This document shows positions 35,457-43,182 of a stretch of 64,000 bases of DNA, piece after piece (the first letter of the stretch is position 1; the number at the start of each line of letters is the position of its first letter). The position numbers and the translations under genes are program-made. This DNA comes from Sphingomonas_D zeicaulis (GTDB taxonomy: Bacteria; Pseudomonadota; Alphaproteobacteria; Sphingomonadales; Sphingomonadaceae): the NCBI RefSeq assembly GCF_050433225.1, contig NZ_JBNPXQ010000010.1:1-64000 (forward strand), written 5' to 3'. The notes below the pieces were generated by a model that did no database searches, was not told where the DNA came from, and saw only the letters and a program-made list of their open reading frames with translations.

Positions 35457-36773
35457 ATGAGAACGCAGGGGGTTAAGGCGGGCGCGGCATTGCTCGCGCT
35501 GGTGCTGGGCGCGGGCAGCGCCGCCGCGCAGGATCGGGTGATCCATGCCGGGCGCCTGTTCGACGGCGAGAAGCGGGTGCTGCAGGGGCCGTCCAGTATC
35601 ATCATCAAGGATGACCGGATCGTCTCGGTGGTGCCGGGCCATGTCACGCCGGCCGGCGCCGAGGTGATCGACCTCAAGGACGAGACCGTGCTGCCCGGCC
35701 TGATCGACGGCCACACCCACATCACCTCGCTGCCGCGCACGGGCAATCCGATCGCCAAGACGATGACCTATTCGCCGATCGACGTCGCGCTCGCCTCGAC
35801 GGTCAATGCGCGCGCGATCCTGCTGTCCGGCGTGACGACGATCCGCGATCTTGGCGGTCTTTATGGCGCCGATGTCGCGCTGCGCGCCGCGATCGACCGC
35901 GGATCGATCGTCGGCCCGCGCATGTGGGTGGCGGGTGAGGCGATCGGCCCCACCGGCGGCCATAATGACTGGAGCCATGGCCTGGCGTCGGACGTGTCGC
36001 GGCCCGAATTCGGTGCCGGCCTGGCCGATGGTGCCGATGCGGTGACCTCGCTCGTCCGCAAGGAGCACAAGCTGGGTTCCAACGTCATCAAGATCATGCC
36101 GTCGGGCGGCGTGGTCAGCAGCGGCGACGATCCCAAGGCGCAGTTGATGAGCAATGCCGAGATCCAGGCGGCGGCCGAAGCCGCGCACGCGCTGGGCCTC
36201 AAGCTCGCCGCGCATGGCCATGGCAAGGCGGCGATCGACAATGCCGTGCGGCTGGGCGCCGATTCGATCGAGCATGGCACCTATGCCGATGCCGAGAGCT
36301 GGGCGCTGATGAAGGCGCGGGGCACCTATTTCGTGCCGACCCTGCTGACGACCCGCAAGCTTTACGAAACCGCGCAGAAGCGCCCGGAAACGCTCAATTC
36401 GTCGACGCTGAAGAAGGTGCTGGCGATGGGCACCGGCAGCGCCAAGCTGACCGCCGCCTACAAGGCCGGCGTGAAGATCGGTTTCGGCAGCGACACCGGC
36501 GCGGGGGAGAATCCCAAGGAAGCCGCCCTGATGGTAGAGGCGGGGATGGCGCCGATCGACGTGCTGGTGGCGGCCACCGGCGGTGGTGCCGATCTGGTCG
36601 GGTCGCCCGACATCGGCAAGATCGAGGCGGGGCGCTACGCCGATATCGTCGCGGTGCGCGGCGATCCGGTCGGCGACATCAAGCTGGTCGAGGCGATCGA
36701 CTTCGTGATGAAGGGCGGCGTCGTCTACAAGCGCGGAGGGATCGAGCAGCCGGTGACGCTGGTCAATCCCTGA
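35457..36773 (+). CDS. Exported amidohydrolase, imidazolonepropionase/prolidase-like
   Basis: The 438-residue protein has a signal peptide (1-24, A-A-A-Q), then an amidohydrolase barrel with the metal motif D-G-H-T-H, the lysine segment N-V-I-K-I-M-P-S-G-G (a carboxylated-lysine position in this branch), A-A-H-G-H-G, S-I-E-H-G-T and F-G-S-D-T-G. Related exported enzymes from Caulobacter-type bacteria cleave dipeptides with C-terminal proline or basic residues. AAGGGGGG precedes the ATG. It is co-transcribed with the MFS gene. Substrate is inferred from family only. Confidence 0.85.
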   Translation: MRTQGVKAGAALLALVLGAGSAAAQDRVIHAGRLFDGEKRVLQGPSSIIIKDDRIVSVVPGHVTPAGAEVIDLKDETVLPGLIDGHTHITSLPRTGNPIAKTMTYSPIDVALASTVNARAILLSGVTTIRDLGGLYGADVALRAAIDRGSIVGPRMWVAGEAIGPTGGHNDWSHGLASDVSRPEFGAGLADGADAVTSLVRKEHKLGSNVIKIMPSGGVVSSGDDPKAQLMSNAEIQAAAEAAHALGLKLAAHGHGKAAIDNAVRLGADSIEHGTYADAESWALMKARGTYFVPTLLTTRKLYETAQKRPETLNSSTLKKVLAMGTGSAKLTAAYKAGVKIGFGSDTGAGENPKEAALMVEAGMAPIDVLVAATGGGADLVGSPDIGKIEAGRYADIVAVRGDPVGDIKLVEAIDFVMKGGVVYKRGGIEQPVTLVNP

Positions 36774-36778
36774 TCGCC

Positions 36779-36816
36779 GGCCCCTCATCCTTCTCAGGGG
36801 GAGAGGATGAGGGGCC
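36779..36816 (+). terminator. Hairpin after the amidohydrolase gene
   Basis: GGCCCCTCATCC (36779-36790) pairs perfectly with GGATGAGGGGCC (36805-36816) around a 14-base loop, starting five bases after the stop codon. The following TTGGTGTTG is only weakly T-rich. This wording is a common intergenic palindrome in the group. Confidence 0.6.
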
Positions 36817-36826
36817 TTGGTGTTGA

Positions 36827-36866
36827 ATATCCGGGAGATGATGCTATATCCATATCCAATATATCC
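36827..36866. promoter_or_regulatory. ATATCC direct repeats before the toxin-antitoxin genes
   Basis: ATATCC occurs four times (36827, 36846, 36852, 36861) in the 64 bp before the antitoxin start, in otherwise GC-rich DNA. Repeated short operators that also act as the AT-rich promoter are typical for autoregulated toxin-antitoxin operons. The antitoxin is the probable ligand. Confidence 0.55.
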
Positions 36867-36880
36867 GACTGGATTGGCAT

Positions 36881-37564
36881 ATGGCGACGGCGTTTTCCGG
36901 GGAGCTCGGCTCCATCAATTTCGAGGCGGTTGCGGGCACGGCGACCGAGTTGCGCAAGCGGCTGACGACGGCCGATGACGATCAGGTCGTCATGCTCACG
37001 CTCGAACATGCCAATCCGAAGGTTGCCCGCGCGCTTGCCGAAGCGGTGAGCCTGATCGCGCCGCTCGTGCTCGCGAAGCTGGGCAGGCGCGATCAGGAAG
37101 CGATCGCCAAGATCGTCGACGCCCTCGTGCCGTCGGTGCCGCTGCCGCAGCATCTGATCCTTGAGGCGCAGATGAATGCCGAGGCGCGCACCGCGGTGCT
37201 CGAATCGGCCGAATGGCTGACGGCGGCGCAGCTTTCGAAACTGGCCGGGTTCAACGGGCAGAACGCCAGCGCGCAGCCCAACAAGTGGAAGCGTGAAGGC
37301 AGGATCTTCGCGATCCGCCAGCAGGGCAATGATTATTATCCGGGTTATGCGCTCGACGGCGACGCTGGTTACCGTCCGTTCAAGGGGATGGCGCCGGTGC
37401 TGCGCTGTTTCGAGGGGCAGCTCGACGAATGGGATGTCGCGACCTGGTTCGCGTCGGTGAACGGCTTCCTCGGCGGGGCGCGGCCGATGGACCTGCTCAA
37501 GGCGGCGCCGGAGCAGGTGCTCGCCGCCGCCGAGGATGAGATTGCCGGCGTCGCGCATGGCTGA
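36881..37564 (+). CDS. Antitoxin, Xre/MbcA/ParS-type C-terminal domain
   Basis: The 227-residue protein ends with a segment (about 175-222) that fits the MbcA/ParS toxin-binding domain: W-D-V-A-T-W-F-A-S-V-N-G-F-L-G-G-A-R-P-M-D-L-L, then P-E-Q-V-L-A-A-A. A short DNA-binding-like segment (A-E-W-L-T-A-A-Q-L-S-K-L-A-G) lies near 110-125. The first 90 residues are of unknown kind. Usual RES-linked antitoxins are about 120-160 residues, so this one is long. Its stop overlaps the start of the toxin gene by eight bases. It should neutralise the RES protein and repress the operon. Confidence 0.75.
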   Translation: MATAFSGELGSINFEAVAGTATELRKRLTTADDDQVVMLTLEHANPKVARALAEAVSLIAPLVLAKLGRRDQEAIAKIVDALVPSVPLPQHLILEAQMNAEARTAVLESAEWLTAAQLSKLAGFNGQNASAQPNKWKREGRIFAIRQQGNDYYPGYALDGDAGYRPFKGMAPVLRCFEGQLDEWDVATWFASVNGFLGGARPMDLLKAAPEQVLAAAEDEIAGVAHG

Positions 37565-38261
37565 GGCGACGGGGGCGGGCGCTCCGCTCCCGCCTGGTGA
37601 CCGCGCTGTGCCGGCGGCAACGATTCCGACGCCGCCGTCCCGCCTCGATGCGTTGGTGAAGCGCATCTCCTGGTCGAAGGGCCGGGTGATCCATCGCATC
37701 CACCCGGCAATCTATGCTGCCGATCAGTTCAATCCGGGGCCGAAGGGCAATGCGCGGTTCAGCCCGATCTTCGATGCCAAGGGCAACGGCATCCCCACGA
37801 TCTATGGCGGCACGACGTTCGATTGCGCCGCGATGGAGACCGTATTCCATGACGTGCCCTTCGTCGCCGGGTTGAAGACGCACGCGAAACGAAAGCTCAG
37901 GCAGCATCTTCATTCGCAGATCGTCGTGACCGCCGATCTGCAGCTCGCGGACCTCACCGGCACGGCGCTGCGCAAACTCGGGATCATGCGCGGCGACCTG
38001 ATCGACAGCGAAAAGAATGTCTATCCGCAGACCCGTGCCTGGGCGGAGGCAATCCACGCCCGGTGCAAGGACGTACAGGGTCTCTACTGGATTTCGCGGC
38101 AGGACGATCGGGCGGTGGCGATCATCCTGTTCGGTGATCGCATGGGCGCCACGACGCTGACGGCGCATGCGCCCTCGGCCGATATCGTGGACGATGCCGC
38201 CACCTATGCCGATGTCCTGAAACTTGCAGCGCGGATCGGCGTCAGGGTTACCGGGAAATAG
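37557..38261 (+). CDS. RES-domain toxin (NAD-degrading)
   Basis: The 234-residue protein has the RES pattern: R-V-I-H-R-I near residue 42, an arginine in A-R-F-S-P (about 60-64), a Y-G-G-T-T-F-D-C-A-A-M-E-T-V-F-H-D segment containing the conserved Glu, and a Y-W-I-S-R-Q near the C-terminus. RES toxins degrade NAD and halt growth. The first 35 residues are proline/alanine rich. The gene pair lies at the edge of the hydroxyproline locus and may help to keep this region in the chromosome. Confidence 0.8.
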   Translation: MAEATGAGAPLPPGDRAVPAATIPTPPSRLDALVKRISWSKGRVIHRIHPAIYAADQFNPGPKGNARFSPIFDAKGNGIPTIYGGTTFDCAAMETVFHDVPFVAGLKTHAKRKLRQHLHSQIVVTADLQLADLTGTALRKLGIMRGDLIDSEKNVYPQTRAWAEAIHARCKDVQGLYWISRQDDRAVAIILFGDRMGATTLTAHAPSADIVDDAATYADVLKLAARIGVRVTGK

Positions 38262-38303
38262 TTTCGGGAGCCGGATTGCTCCAGGACAGGGCGAGGGGAG
38301 TGC

Positions 38304-39557
38304 TCAGAAGCGCTCGAGCGCGAAGGGCGTGGTGTCGAACGGCGCCGTACTGCCGGTGGCGATGGCTGCCACGGCTTCGCCCGTTACCGCGGCCAGCGTG
38401 AGGCCGAGATGCTGGTGGCCGAAGGCGTAGAGGATATTGGGCGCCGCCGCGCTTCGGCCGATGGCCGGCAGATAGTCTGGAAGCGTGGGGCGGGCGCCCA
38501 TCCATTCGTTTGTGTCTTCTGCGACGGGCAGGCCGAGTTCGGTGGCATGGCGGCGCAGTCTCGCCCATTTGCGGGGATCGGGCGGGCTGTGCTCGCGGCC
38601 GAATTCAACGAAGCTCGCGGCGCGCAGCCCGGATTCGAAGCGCGTGACGATCATCGATCGATCCTCGAAGGCGATCGGCGGCAGATCGCGCGGCCAATCG
38701 GGTGCTGCCATCTGGATGTGATAGCCGCGCTCCGCGATGATCGGGACATGGTGGCCGAGCGGCGCCAGCAAGGGCTTCGAGCCGACACCGGCGGCGACCA
38801 GGATGATGTCGGCGTCGAGCCGTTCGCCATCGTCGAGATGCGCGGTCGCGCGCGCGCCGTGCCGTTCCAGCCCGATCGCGCGGCCCAGCCGCCGCTGCCC
38901 GCCGCCGGCGCCGAACGCCGCATCCAGTGCGCGCGCGAGTTGGGGAAGGTCGGCGATCTGGGCGCTGCCCGCAAAGCGGATCGCGCCGGCGGCCGCCACC
39001 TGAAACGAGCTTCCGATCTGCGCGAGTTCTTCCCGAGTGGCACCGCGGAAGCTGGTGGCGCCGATATCGGTCTGCGCCCAGCGGCGACGCCCGGCCTCCG
39101 CGGTGGCCGCGCTTTCCCACAGCACGAAATGGCCTTCCTCGCGCAGCAGCGTCCCTGCTCCCGCGGTTTCGAGCAGTGCGCGCCACGCCGGCAGCGCCCC
39201 GCCCAGCATCGAACCGAGCGCGCGCGCGCCCGCGGCGAATTGCGACGCGCCGGACGACCGCAGTAGCCGCATTGAAAAGGGCAGCCACGCCGCAATGTCA
39301 CGCGGCGGCAGGCCGAGCGCGCCGCCGCGCACGAACACCCGGCGGTGCGCGGACATGATCGTCGCCCGGGACGCGAGCGGTTCGACCTGTTCGGTGGCGA
39401 TGTGGCCGGCATTGCCCCAACTCGCTTCCGGGCCTGTCGGCGGCGCGACGAGCGTTACCGCCAGCCCCGCGCGCTGCAGCGCAATGGCCGAGGCGTGACC
39501 GATGACGCCCGCGCCGATGACGAGGGCTGTGGAACCCGCACGATTTCTCTCTGCCAT
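38304..39557 (-). CDS. DadA-type FAD-dependent D-amino-acid dehydrogenase, likely cis-4-hydroxy-D-proline dehydrogenase
   Basis: The 417-residue protein has the FAD-binding motif V-I-G-A-G-V-I-G near 13-20, an E-A-S-W-G-N-A-G-H motif near 44-52 typical of the DadA/hydroxyproline branch, and the C-terminal W-M-G-A-R-P-T-L-P-D-Y-L-P-A-I-G with Y-A-F-G-H-Q-H-L-G. In bacterial hydroxyproline use such an enzyme oxidises cis-4-hydroxy-D-proline to pyrroline-4-hydroxy-2-carboxylate. The epimerase and deaminase for the steps before and after lie in this locus. A CGTATACG box stands 15 bp before its start. The GntR gene is divergent. Confidence 0.85.
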   Translation of the reverse strand: MAERNRAGSTALVIGAGVIGHASAIALQRAGLAVTLVAPPTGPEASWGNAGHIATEQVEPLASRATIMSAHRRVFVRGGALGLPPRDIAAWLPFSMRLLRSSGASQFAAGARALGSMLGGALPAWRALLETAGAGTLLREEGHFVLWESAATAEAGRRRWAQTDIGATSFRGATREELAQIGSSFQVAAAGAIRFAGSAQIADLPQLARALDAAFGAGGGQRRLGRAIGLERHGARATAHLDDGERLDADIILVAAGVGSKPLLAPLGHHVPIIAERGYHIQMAAPDWPRDLPPIAFEDRSMIVTRFESGLRAASFVEFGREHSPPDPRKWARLRRHATELGLPVAEDTNEWMGARPTLPDYLPAIGRSAAAPNILYAFGHQHLGLTLAAVTGEAVAAIATGSTAPFDTTPFALERF

Positions 39558-39572
39558 CCCCGATCCATATAT

Positions 39573-39580
39573 CGTATACG
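39573..39580. promoter_or_regulatory. CGTATACG operator box before the DadA-type gene
   Basis: The palindrome CGTATACG lies in ATATATCGTATACGAACC, 15 bp upstream of the dehydrogenase start and 118 bp before the divergent GntR gene. On the minus strand it reads TTCGTATACGATATAT, sharing CGTATACGAT with the box before the deaminase gene (54768). Confidence 0.6.
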
Positions 39581-39698
39581 AACCGCTGGCAAATAGGCTA
39601 CGGGGTTGAGTCGATGGGGATGTGCCGGTGCCGACGGCAATTGCGCCTGTCGAATAACCGCGACAGAAGATTGTCAGCTTGACGTTGTAGGAAAGAAT

Positions 39699-40370
39699 AT
39701 GAGTCTCGTTGTTCGTAATCTCTCAGATCAATTGGTGGAACTTGTAAGGGATAGAATACTATCGGGTGCGGTCGCCGGCGATGGCGCCATTCGTCAGGAT
39801 GCACTGGCAGCGGAACTGGGGGTCAGCAAGATCCCGTTGCGCGAGGCGCTGGGGCGGCTCGAACAGGAAGGTCTGGTACGCGCGCAGGCCAATCGCGGCT
39901 TTTTCGTCCGGCCGCTCTCCGCAGACGAGGCGGAGGAGGTGTTCGACCTGCGCCTGACATTGGAGCCTGCGGCCGTCGCGCGCGCGGCGATGCGCGCCAC
40001 CGATGAGGAACGCGCCTTTGCCACCGACACGCTGGAAACGCTGTATCGCGTGACCGACGAGCATGGCGAAGGTGTGGGGGCGTTCAACCGCGCTTTCCAT
40101 CTGGCGCTGATCCGCCCGTCGCGCAGCTTCGTGACCAACAGCATCCTCGAGCGGCTCCATGTGTTGTCCGAACGCTATGTCCGCAAGCATCTCGAACCTC
40201 TCGGGCGTGATGAGCGCGCCAATGACGAGCATCGGGAAATCTTCAAGGCGTGGCTGGATCGCGACGTCGATGCGCTGCTGCCGTTGATGCACGAACATAT
40301 CGCGCAGACGCTTGAAGATCTGCGGCGGCAATTGCCGCAGGATGAAGTTGCCCAGACCGGCAAGCGCTGA
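39699..40370 (+). CDS. GntR-family regulator (FadR/FCD), probable hydroxyproline-locus regulator
   Basis: The 223-residue protein has the winged helix A-L-A-A-E-L-G-V-S-K-I-P-L-R-E-A-L-G-R-L near residues 34-53 and an FCD domain with F-D-L-R-L-T-L-E-P-A-A-V-A-R-A and later metal-binding-type histidines (F-N-R-A-F-H; D-E-H-R-E-I; M-H-E-H). AGGAAAG precedes ATG 39699. It is divergent from the DadA-type gene. FadR-type proteins bind short AT-centred palindromes, and CGTATAC boxes occur before three genes of the locus, so it is the best candidate regulator. The inducer would be hydroxyproline or an epimer. Confidence 0.87.
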   Translation: MSLVVRNLSDQLVELVRDRILSGAVAGDGAIRQDALAAELGVSKIPLREALGRLEQEGLVRAQANRGFFVRPLSADEAEEVFDLRLTLEPAAVARAAMRATDEERAFATDTLETLYRVTDEHGEGVGAFNRAFHLALIRPSRSFVTNSILERLHVLSERYVRKHLEPLGRDERANDEHREIFKAWLDRDVDALLPLMHEHIAQTLEDLRRQLPQDEVAQTGKR

Positions 40371-40397
40371 AGGGCTGGAACGGTAACCCCAGCCATT

Positions 40398-40440
40398 GCC
40401 CTGAGTAGCGATTCCGCCAGGTTCAATGGCTACTCAGGGC
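40398..40440. terminator. Hairpin between convergent GntR and aspartic protease genes
   Basis: GCCCTGAGTAGC (40398-40409) pairs with GCTACTCAGGGC (40429-40440) around a 19-base loop. It lies between two genes that converge. There is no long T run, so it is a probable bidirectional terminator or an insulating stem. Confidence 0.55.
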
Positions 40441-40474
40441 GATATTCGTACGAAACAACAGCCGCTCTTCGACC

Positions 40475-41461
40475 CTATCGTTCCAGTAAATAGATACGGC
40501 GTTGCTGATAGTCCCACACTGTCTTGAACTGATGTAGAAGGGCGTAGCCGATCGCCAGTTCATCGGGCTCGGTGATCCCCGTTGGTACTGCAGCGGGGGA
40601 GGGCTCGATCTCGACGGTGATCCCCCGCACGACTGGCATGTCATGTCCGTTCAACTGCAAACCATGAAGATCGAAACCGTCCGGTATCGTGGGCGACGGC
40701 GTCAGACGCCCCTCTTTCAACAGTCGGGCCTTGGTCTCCTCGCTGGTATATAGCGTACCATATTGCCCCGTGTCCCAGGTTGCGACGACCGCCATGTCTC
40801 CGATGCGTGCTGCCATCACGGGGTGGTTGGGCAGCTTGCGTATCTCGAACGGCAGATGGGCGATCACGCGTTCTCCCTTGAGATAGTTGGCTTCACCTTC
40901 CTTGTAGAAGGTCGCGCGCGCGTTCCGATAATCGAGCTTGAGCGCATGGGTCGCGAAGGCGTGATGGCCGAGCCAACCGATGAAATCCGGGGTGATGCCT
41001 TCGAGCAGGCGGGCATCCTGGGTGGGTACGGCCGTCGCGCGTGGGTAAATCAGCCCGCCGATACGTATGTCGGCCAGTTCGGGCATGAGGCGGACCGCGA
41101 AGGTCTGCCCGCTTCCGAAGAACCCTGTTCCGATCGTCCGCCCGCCCGACATCGGGACGCGATGGTCATTGACGGTGAGAGCCTGTTCCATGCCCGTGTC
41201 GAGCATGAGCTTGCCCGTAACGCCCGCGATCGATCCCTCGATAAACGGAAACTCCCGAACCATGACAACAGGCAGGGTCACGACCTTGTCGGCCAGCCGT
41301 ATTTCCGGAGCGCGTTCCGACTTAGGAGGGATCGGTGCGTCGGCATTTGCATATGCTGGTGAAGACACCGCCGCCAGCAAGGTTATTGCAACAGCTTCAA
41401 GCCACCAAGATGCGCGCAGCTTATGTGCGAATGCCGACCGAGGGATGCTAACTTGTTTCAT
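40475..41461 (-). CDS. Exported two-domain aspartic (retropepsin-like) protease
   Basis: The 328-residue protein has a signal-type N-terminus (hydrophobic 18-35, cleavage near A-Y-A-N). It contains two protease-like repeats. Repeat one has L-M-L-D88-T-G90 and the flap/core motif G-W-L-G-H-H-A-F with L-D-Y-R-N-A-R. Repeat two has A-T-W-D230-T-G232 and A-I-G-Y-A-L-L with W-D-Y-Q-Q-R-R. Each lobe thus supplies one D-T-G, as in bilobed pepsins. An upstream ATG adds 15 residues before the signal, so 41461 is chosen. Placed in a peptide-use locus, it probably cleaves imported or surface peptides in the periplasm. Confidence 0.75.
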   Translation of the reverse strand: MKQVSIPRSAFAHKLRASWWLEAVAITLLAAVSSPAYANADAPIPPKSERAPEIRLADKVVTLPVVMVREFPFIEGSIAGVTGKLMLDTGMEQALTVNDHRVPMSGGRTIGTGFFGSGQTFAVRLMPELADIRIGGLIYPRATAVPTQDARLLEGITPDFIGWLGHHAFATHALKLDYRNARATFYKEGEANYLKGERVIAHLPFEIRKLPNHPVMAARIGDMAVVATWDTGQYGTLYTSEETKARLLKEGRLTPSPTIPDGFDLHGLQLNGHDMPVVRGITVEIEPSPAAVPTGITEPDELAIGYALLHQFKTVWDYQQRRIYLLER

Positions 41462-41652
41462 GTGGCCGACATAAGCGCATAAATTCCTGCGCGTCGACCA
41501 TGCCATGCGGTTGCACGGATTGTCCGGCCCGCCCGTCGCAGCGAAGCGCTTCCTTCAAGCCTAAAGTATAAAATGCCGAGAAACGCCGCGCTTCAGCCTT
41601 GATTGATGACGGTACGCGGACAACACGTTGACACGGCTCCGACAACGTATAT

Positions 41653-41668
41653 CGTATCCCGTATACAG
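41653..41668. promoter_or_regulatory. CGTATAC operator region before the M24 gene
   Basis: The segment CGTATCCCGTATACAG contains CGTATACA at 41660-41667, 22 bp before the M24 start, with an extra CGTAT in front and ATAT just upstream. It matches the boxes at 39573 and 54768 in core and position, so it is a likely site of the same regulator. Confidence 0.55.
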
Positions 41669-41689
41669 TTTGTAGAATCGGGGGCGGTC

Positions 41690-43081
41690 ATGATGCAGAG
41701 AAGGCATTTCATCGGCGGCGGACTGGCGGCGGCTGCCGCGTCCACATTGAGTGGTCCAGTGGCGGCACAGAGTGAAAAGCGAACGCTACCGACAGGCGCG
41801 GAATCCGCCAAGCTGCTCCTGCCGAAGGACAATTTGCCGGACGTTACCATCGACCGGTTGCCGCTGAGCTGGAGCAAGGAGCGGACGCAGACGCTGCAGG
41901 CGAAGCTGGAAAAGGCCGGGCTCGACGGCATCCTGCTCACCGACCAGTGGAACGTCATCTACTTCACCGGGCTGTTCTTCACGACCACCGAGCGGATGAT
42001 CCATTGCTTTATCCCGACCAAGGGCACGCACCCGATCTGGTTCTATCCCGCGCTCGATCGCGATCTTATCCAGACCTGGTGGTATGAAGATGGTGACATG
42101 TATTTCGACTGGCTCGACGTGGCCGGGGCGATGCCGCAGGAAGGCAAGCTGACCAAGGGGCCGACCCGCGATCTGTGGGTGTGGCTGCTCGAAGGCCTCA
42201 AGAAGCGCGGCTTTGCCGGCAAGAAGCTGGCGGTCGATCGCGAACTGGTGCCTTCGCGGCAGAAGCCGGTGGTCGAGGTGCTGGGTTCGCCGATGGTCTC
42301 GGCGGCTGCCGACTGCATGTATATGCGCCAGCGCAAGAATCCGCTGGAGATCCAGCTTACCCGCCGCGCCTATACCTATTTCGATCGGATCCATTGCTTC
42401 GCGCGCGATCTGATCATGACGCACGGCACCGACCTCTATGACTATGAGGTCGCCAATGCGGCGATGAAGTTCGGCACCGAACTGGTCATGAAAGACCTGA
42501 AATCGACGGGCAAGCCGCATCAGGCGGTGGGTGTCAGCGTCGGCGTCGGTTGCCGCGTCGGGCAGGCGACGGGCTATCCGCATCCCAACCAGTTTCACTA
42601 CAACAAGATCGAGCGCGGCAAGGCGATCCAAGTGGCGGGCGTTGTCCGTATCGGCGGCTGCGGCGGCGAACTCTATCGACCCTATATGATCGCGCCGCGC
42701 ACTGGCCATATGGAAAAGGTGTGGAAGACCGCGCGCGACGGCTGCCTGATGCAGAAGGATCTCTCGCGCAAGGGCACGCTCTGTTCCGACGTCGCCTATG
42801 AAATCCACAAGATGCAGATTGCCGCGGGCATGCAGAAATATATCTACCATCGCCCCGCGCATGGCGAAGGCATGGAAGGCCACCAGCCGCCGTATCTGGC
42901 GCTCGGCGACCATACCGTACTCGACACCGGCATGATGTTTTCGGTCGAACCGGGCATGTTCGATCCGGAAACCGGCACCGGCGCCAATTTCTCCGATGGT
43001 TTCATCGTACAGGAGACGGGCCCGTCGCGGCAGATGTCACGCCTGCCATGGTCCGAAGAATGGGCCTTCATTCAGATCTGA
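41690..43081 (+). CDS. M24-family (creatinase/prolidase-like) protein with Tat signal
   Basis: The 463-residue protein starts with a twin-arginine signal (Q-R-R-H-F-I-G-G, then an alanine-rich segment to about 26). The creatinase-like N-domain spans about 60-215 and the pita-bread domain 215-460. His391 (H-G-E-G-M-E-G-H-Q-P-P-Y) and Glu420 (F-S-V-E-P-G) are kept. The two aspartates and the last glutamate that bind metal appear as Arg/Glu (V-V-R-I-G-G...G-E-L-Y-R-P) and Ser (N-F-S-D-G). It may work without metal, as creatinase does, or bind a different one. It heads an operon with the TonB receptor gene. Confidence 0.82.
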   Translation: MMQRRHFIGGGLAAAAASTLSGPVAAQSEKRTLPTGAESAKLLLPKDNLPDVTIDRLPLSWSKERTQTLQAKLEKAGLDGILLTDQWNVIYFTGLFFTTTERMIHCFIPTKGTHPIWFYPALDRDLIQTWWYEDGDMYFDWLDVAGAMPQEGKLTKGPTRDLWVWLLEGLKKRGFAGKKLAVDRELVPSRQKPVVEVLGSPMVSAAADCMYMRQRKNPLEIQLTRRAYTYFDRIHCFARDLIMTHGTDLYDYEVANAAMKFGTELVMKDLKSTGKPHQAVGVSVGVGCRVGQATGYPHPNQFHYNKIERGKAIQVAGVVRIGGCGGELYRPYMIAPRTGHMEKVWKTARDGCLMQKDLSRKGTLCSDVAYEIHKMQIAAGMQKYIYHRPAHGEGMEGHQPPYLALGDHTVLDTGMMFSVEPGMFDPETGTGANFSDGFIVQETGPSRQMSRLPWSEEWAFIQI

Positions 43082-43182
43082 GCTGACTCCGGTCTGCATA
43101 CCTAAAATAAAACTAAAATATAATTCACCTGACAGGAGAGGTGCGTCTCGAGATTCCTATCGGACAAAAAAGGGGATTTGGC

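Noticed and set aside
36827..36866. ATATCC repeats as a CRISPR-like array
   Set aside because: The repeats are six bases long with irregular gaps and sit in a toxin-antitoxin promoter.
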